This document shows positions 5,148-6,349 of a stretch of 6,349 nt of DNA, in pieces. The DNA comes from Candidatus Bathyarchaeota archaeon (GTDB lineage: Archaea > Thermoproteota > Bathyarchaeia > Bathyarchaeales > B26-1): NCBI GenBank assembly GCA_018396795.1, contig JAGTRH010000079.1, forward strand, positions 1 through 6,349, written 5' to 3'. The position numbers were made by a program, and so were the translations under genes. The notes under the pieces were generated by a model. That model had not been told where the DNA came from and searched no databases. It saw only the letters and a program-made list of their open reading frames with translations. Numbering within the stretch: the first letter of the stretch is position 1; each line of letters opens with the position of its first letter.

Positions 5148-5597
5148 TTATTTAAGGGATTCTAATGGCATATCAATTCTTCTTTGTATGTATGATATGT
5201 GCCTGATACCGTTTTGAAGTTTCAGATAATGCCATGTGGATTTTGGGCCAAAGGGATTGTTATTTAGAGCCGCCTCGATAACTTTACTTTTATTTATCTC
5301 GATATTTTTGGCAGTAGTTTTTAAGTCTATTCCATCGGACATGTAATCTACATAGCATACTGGCACTTTGGCAAATCCAAGTAGCCGCAGGGCTTCAACT
5401 CTGTGGTGGCCATCGATTATCACGTTGGTCTTCTCATCGACAACTATAGGCTTCTTGAGAATGCCATCAAACCATATTTCATCTTTAAGGACTTTAAGTC
5501 TAGTGCTATCTGTTCGCTCATGAGGCTTGAGACTTGAAATATCAGCCAAGCATATGCGGACTTTTATTGGAATGTTGTTATTCCTTTTTGATGCCAA
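5148..5597 (-). CDS. Short ParB/sulfiredoxin-fold protein, SerK-like (putative free L-serine kinase)
   Basis: 149-aa protein (from TTG at 5597) of the ParB/Srx fold. Archaeal SerK (Thermococcus kodakarensis) phosphorylates free L-serine to O-phosphoserine for cysteine synthesis. Seen: LKPHER with Glu27, aligned to the essential Glu30 of T. kodakarensis SerK as I recall it; GILKKPIVVDE, then VIIDGHHRVEALRLLGFAKVPVCYVDY, containing the nucleotide-binding DGHHR at 62-66; and PKSTWH at 118-123, matching the C-terminal PKTTRH region of SerK. It is much shorter than the roughly 240-aa Thermococcus enzyme because most of the central region is absent. No helix-turn-helix DNA-binding domain is visible, so a chromosome-partition ParB role is unlikely. 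A GTG at 5606 would add three residues but lies in the Shine-Dalgarno AAGGTG. It has its own TATA box in the 70+ bp gap after uppP. Family assignment is good; kinase activity is inferred. Confidence 0.75.
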   Translation of the reverse strand: MASKRNNNIPIKVRICLADISSLKPHERTDSTRLKVLKDEIWFDGILKKPIVVDEKTNVIIDGHHRVEALRLLGFAKVPVCYVDYMSDGIDLKTTAKNIEINKSKVIEAALNNNPFGPKSTWHYLKLQNGIRHISYIQRRIDMPLESLK

Positions 5598-5603
5598 AGT
5601 GAG

Positions 5604-5609
5604 CACCTT
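5604..5609 (-). promoter_or_regulatory. Shine-Dalgarno deciding the SerK-like start
   Basis: On the minus strand AAGGTG ends 6 nt before the TTG at 5597-5595. The AGGTG part complements the archaeal 16S tail. The alternative GTG start (5606-5604) is inside this motif, the same arrangement as in nrdD. Confidence 0.6.
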
Positions 5610-5637
5610 AACAAGTTAATATTTGTGTTTTGATGTA

Positions 5638-5646
5638 ATATTTAAA
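5638..5646 (-). promoter_or_regulatory. TATA box of the SerK-like gene
   Basis: The minus strand reads TTTTAAATA. An RNA start about 26 nt downstream falls near 5616, leaving a short leader of about 19 nt with the Shine-Dalgarno at 5609-5604. This suggests the gene is transcribed independently of uppP. Confidence 0.55.
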
Positions 5647-5654
5647 ACTTTTTG

Positions 5655-5668
5655 GTACAATTGTGTAC
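5655..5668. promoter_or_regulatory. Inverted repeat upstream of the SerK-like TATA box
   Basis: GTACA-ATTG-TGTAC is a perfect 5-bp inverted repeat with a 4-bp spacer, 9 bp upstream of the TATA box and 9 bp past the uppP stop. Flanking T and A runs can pair across a 2x2 mismatch, so it could be a hairpin terminator for uppP rather than an operator. Both readings are inferred. Confidence 0.35.
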
Positions 5669-5676
5669 ATAAAAAC

Positions 5677-6349
5677 TTATATTAACACGCTTGCCGCGAT
5701 TAGGAGTAAACCTAAAAATAGGGAGTAAAATGCAAACACATGAAATTTATGAAGAATTCTCCGAAGAATTCTTAGAGATATATAACCCAGACACATTGCA
5801 ATGAAAACTCCGATTAAAAGGTCTATCCATTCAAGATTAACTGAAGAAAAAACCGTAAATTGTGAGCATACCATTACGATGAGCGCTCCAGATATGGCGG
5901 GAATCGATAATAGAAATGAGAATTTGAAGGCTTCCTCGCGTTTAATACCCAATATTAGTGCAACAGATATCGTCAATCCACTCCTAGAGAGACCAGGTAT
6001 AATGGAGAAGCCTTGAGCCAAGCCAATTATAACGGCCGACTTATAATCCACGATGTCTTTCACCTGTGTCCTCAACTTTGATATATAGATGAGGAAACTG
6101 GATATTAGGAAGGAAACTGCAAGAGACGCCACTCCTCGAAATATTTCTTCTAAGAAAAACGTGATCGCAATCCCTATTATAGCTGTTGGAATAGAACCGA
6201 CAATTATCCTCAATAATATTGTTCCCCCTTCAGATTTGAAGTTGGATTTTATAATGTCAGATAGAATCTTCTTTAACTCAGCTCTAAAGAAGAAGACTGT
6301 AACCGCTAATGTACCAACATGCAGGATGATATCGAAGACTAATGGAAGA
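5677..6349 (-). CDS. uppP: Undecaprenyl/polyprenyl-diphosphate phosphatase (UppP/BacA family), 5' partial
   Basis: Integral membrane phosphatase that removes one phosphate from polyprenyl diphosphate to recycle the lipid carrier for glycan assembly; in archaea the carrier would be dolichol-type (inference). The frame is open to the right edge (last full codon at 6348-6346), so 223 residues are visible and about 45 N-terminal ones, including the family's Glu-rich and PISSSGH motifs, lie outside. Seen: VFDIILHVGTLAVTVFFF near visible residues 4-21; VGSIPTAIIG near 50-59; and IGLAQGFSIIPGLSRSG near 108-124, with the PGxSRSG signature whose Arg is catalytic. LLSIPAISGALIVMV follows, and several hydrophobic helices run to the C-terminus. 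A TTG at 6213 is not the real start, because family-typical sequence continues upstream without a stop. The stop is about 80 bp upstream of the SerK-like start on the same strand. Confidence 0.9.
   Translation of the reverse strand, partial: LPLVFDIILHVGTLAVTVFFFRAELKKILSDIIKSNFKSEGGTILLRIIVGSIPTAIIGIAITFFLEEIFRGVASLAVSFLISSFLIYISKLRTQVKDIVDYKSAVIIGLAQGFSIIPGLSRSGLTISVALILGIKREEAFKFSFLLSIPAISGALIVMVCSQFTVFSSVNLEWIDLLIGVFIAMCLGYISLRILRRILHKFHVFAFYSLFLGLLLIAASVLI

Noticed and set aside
6211..6213. TTG at 6213 as the start of uppP
   Set aside because: The frame continues to the window edge with family-typical sequence (FDIILHVGTLAV), so this is an internal Leu.

Overview
The window looks like chromosomal DNA from a strictly anaerobic archaeon, probably of the Thermoproteota/TACK lineage (a Bathyarchaeia-like or Korarchaeum-like organism would fit; this is inference). 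Archaeal signals: TATA-like boxes about 26 bp before predicted RNA starts, one gene that appears leaderless, Shine-Dalgarno sequences matching the archaeal 16S tail (GAGGTGATC, AGGTG), frequent TTG starts, and a SerK-type protein known mainly from archaea. The anaerobic lifestyle is inferred from a glycyl-radical (class III, oxygen-sensitive) ribonucleotide reductase and its radical-SAM activase.

Layout. 1-871 (+) is a beta-hydroxyacid dehydrogenase missing only its first few residues. It converges on a minus-strand nrdD-nrdG operon (917-3769) that supplies deoxyribonucleotides: NrdG installs the glycyl radical on NrdD. The nrdD promoter (about 3857-3884) has a TATA-like box with a 16-bp inverted repeat just upstream, and its likely start is a TTG set by a 9-nt perfect Shine-Dalgarno match. 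Next upstream on the minus strand is a WrbA/flavodoxin-like FMN protein (3952-4482) with its own hairpin/oligo-T terminator. It shares a 78-bp divergent region and one palindromic TATATATA with a small PIN-like (DUF5615-type) protein at 4561-4842 (+).

The 305-bp stretch 4843-5147 has no convincing protein gene. It holds the most interesting element: a long imperfect hairpin (4977-5063, 16-bp perfect outer stem including one inner A-U pair) whose first base lies where transcription should start from an archaeal TATA box at 4948-4957. I read this as a probable structured non-coding RNA of no family I recognise.

The right end carries two minus-strand genes: a short ParB/SerK-fold protein (likely free L-serine kinase family, 5148-5597) with its own promoter, and a UppP/BacA-family polyprenyl-diphosphate phosphatase running off the right edge (5677-6349). 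By eye the DNA right of about 4500 is more AT-rich than the nrdDG operon. Apart from nrdD-nrdG, neighbouring genes are not obviously in one pathway. I see no tRNA, rRNA, CRISPR array or transposase.
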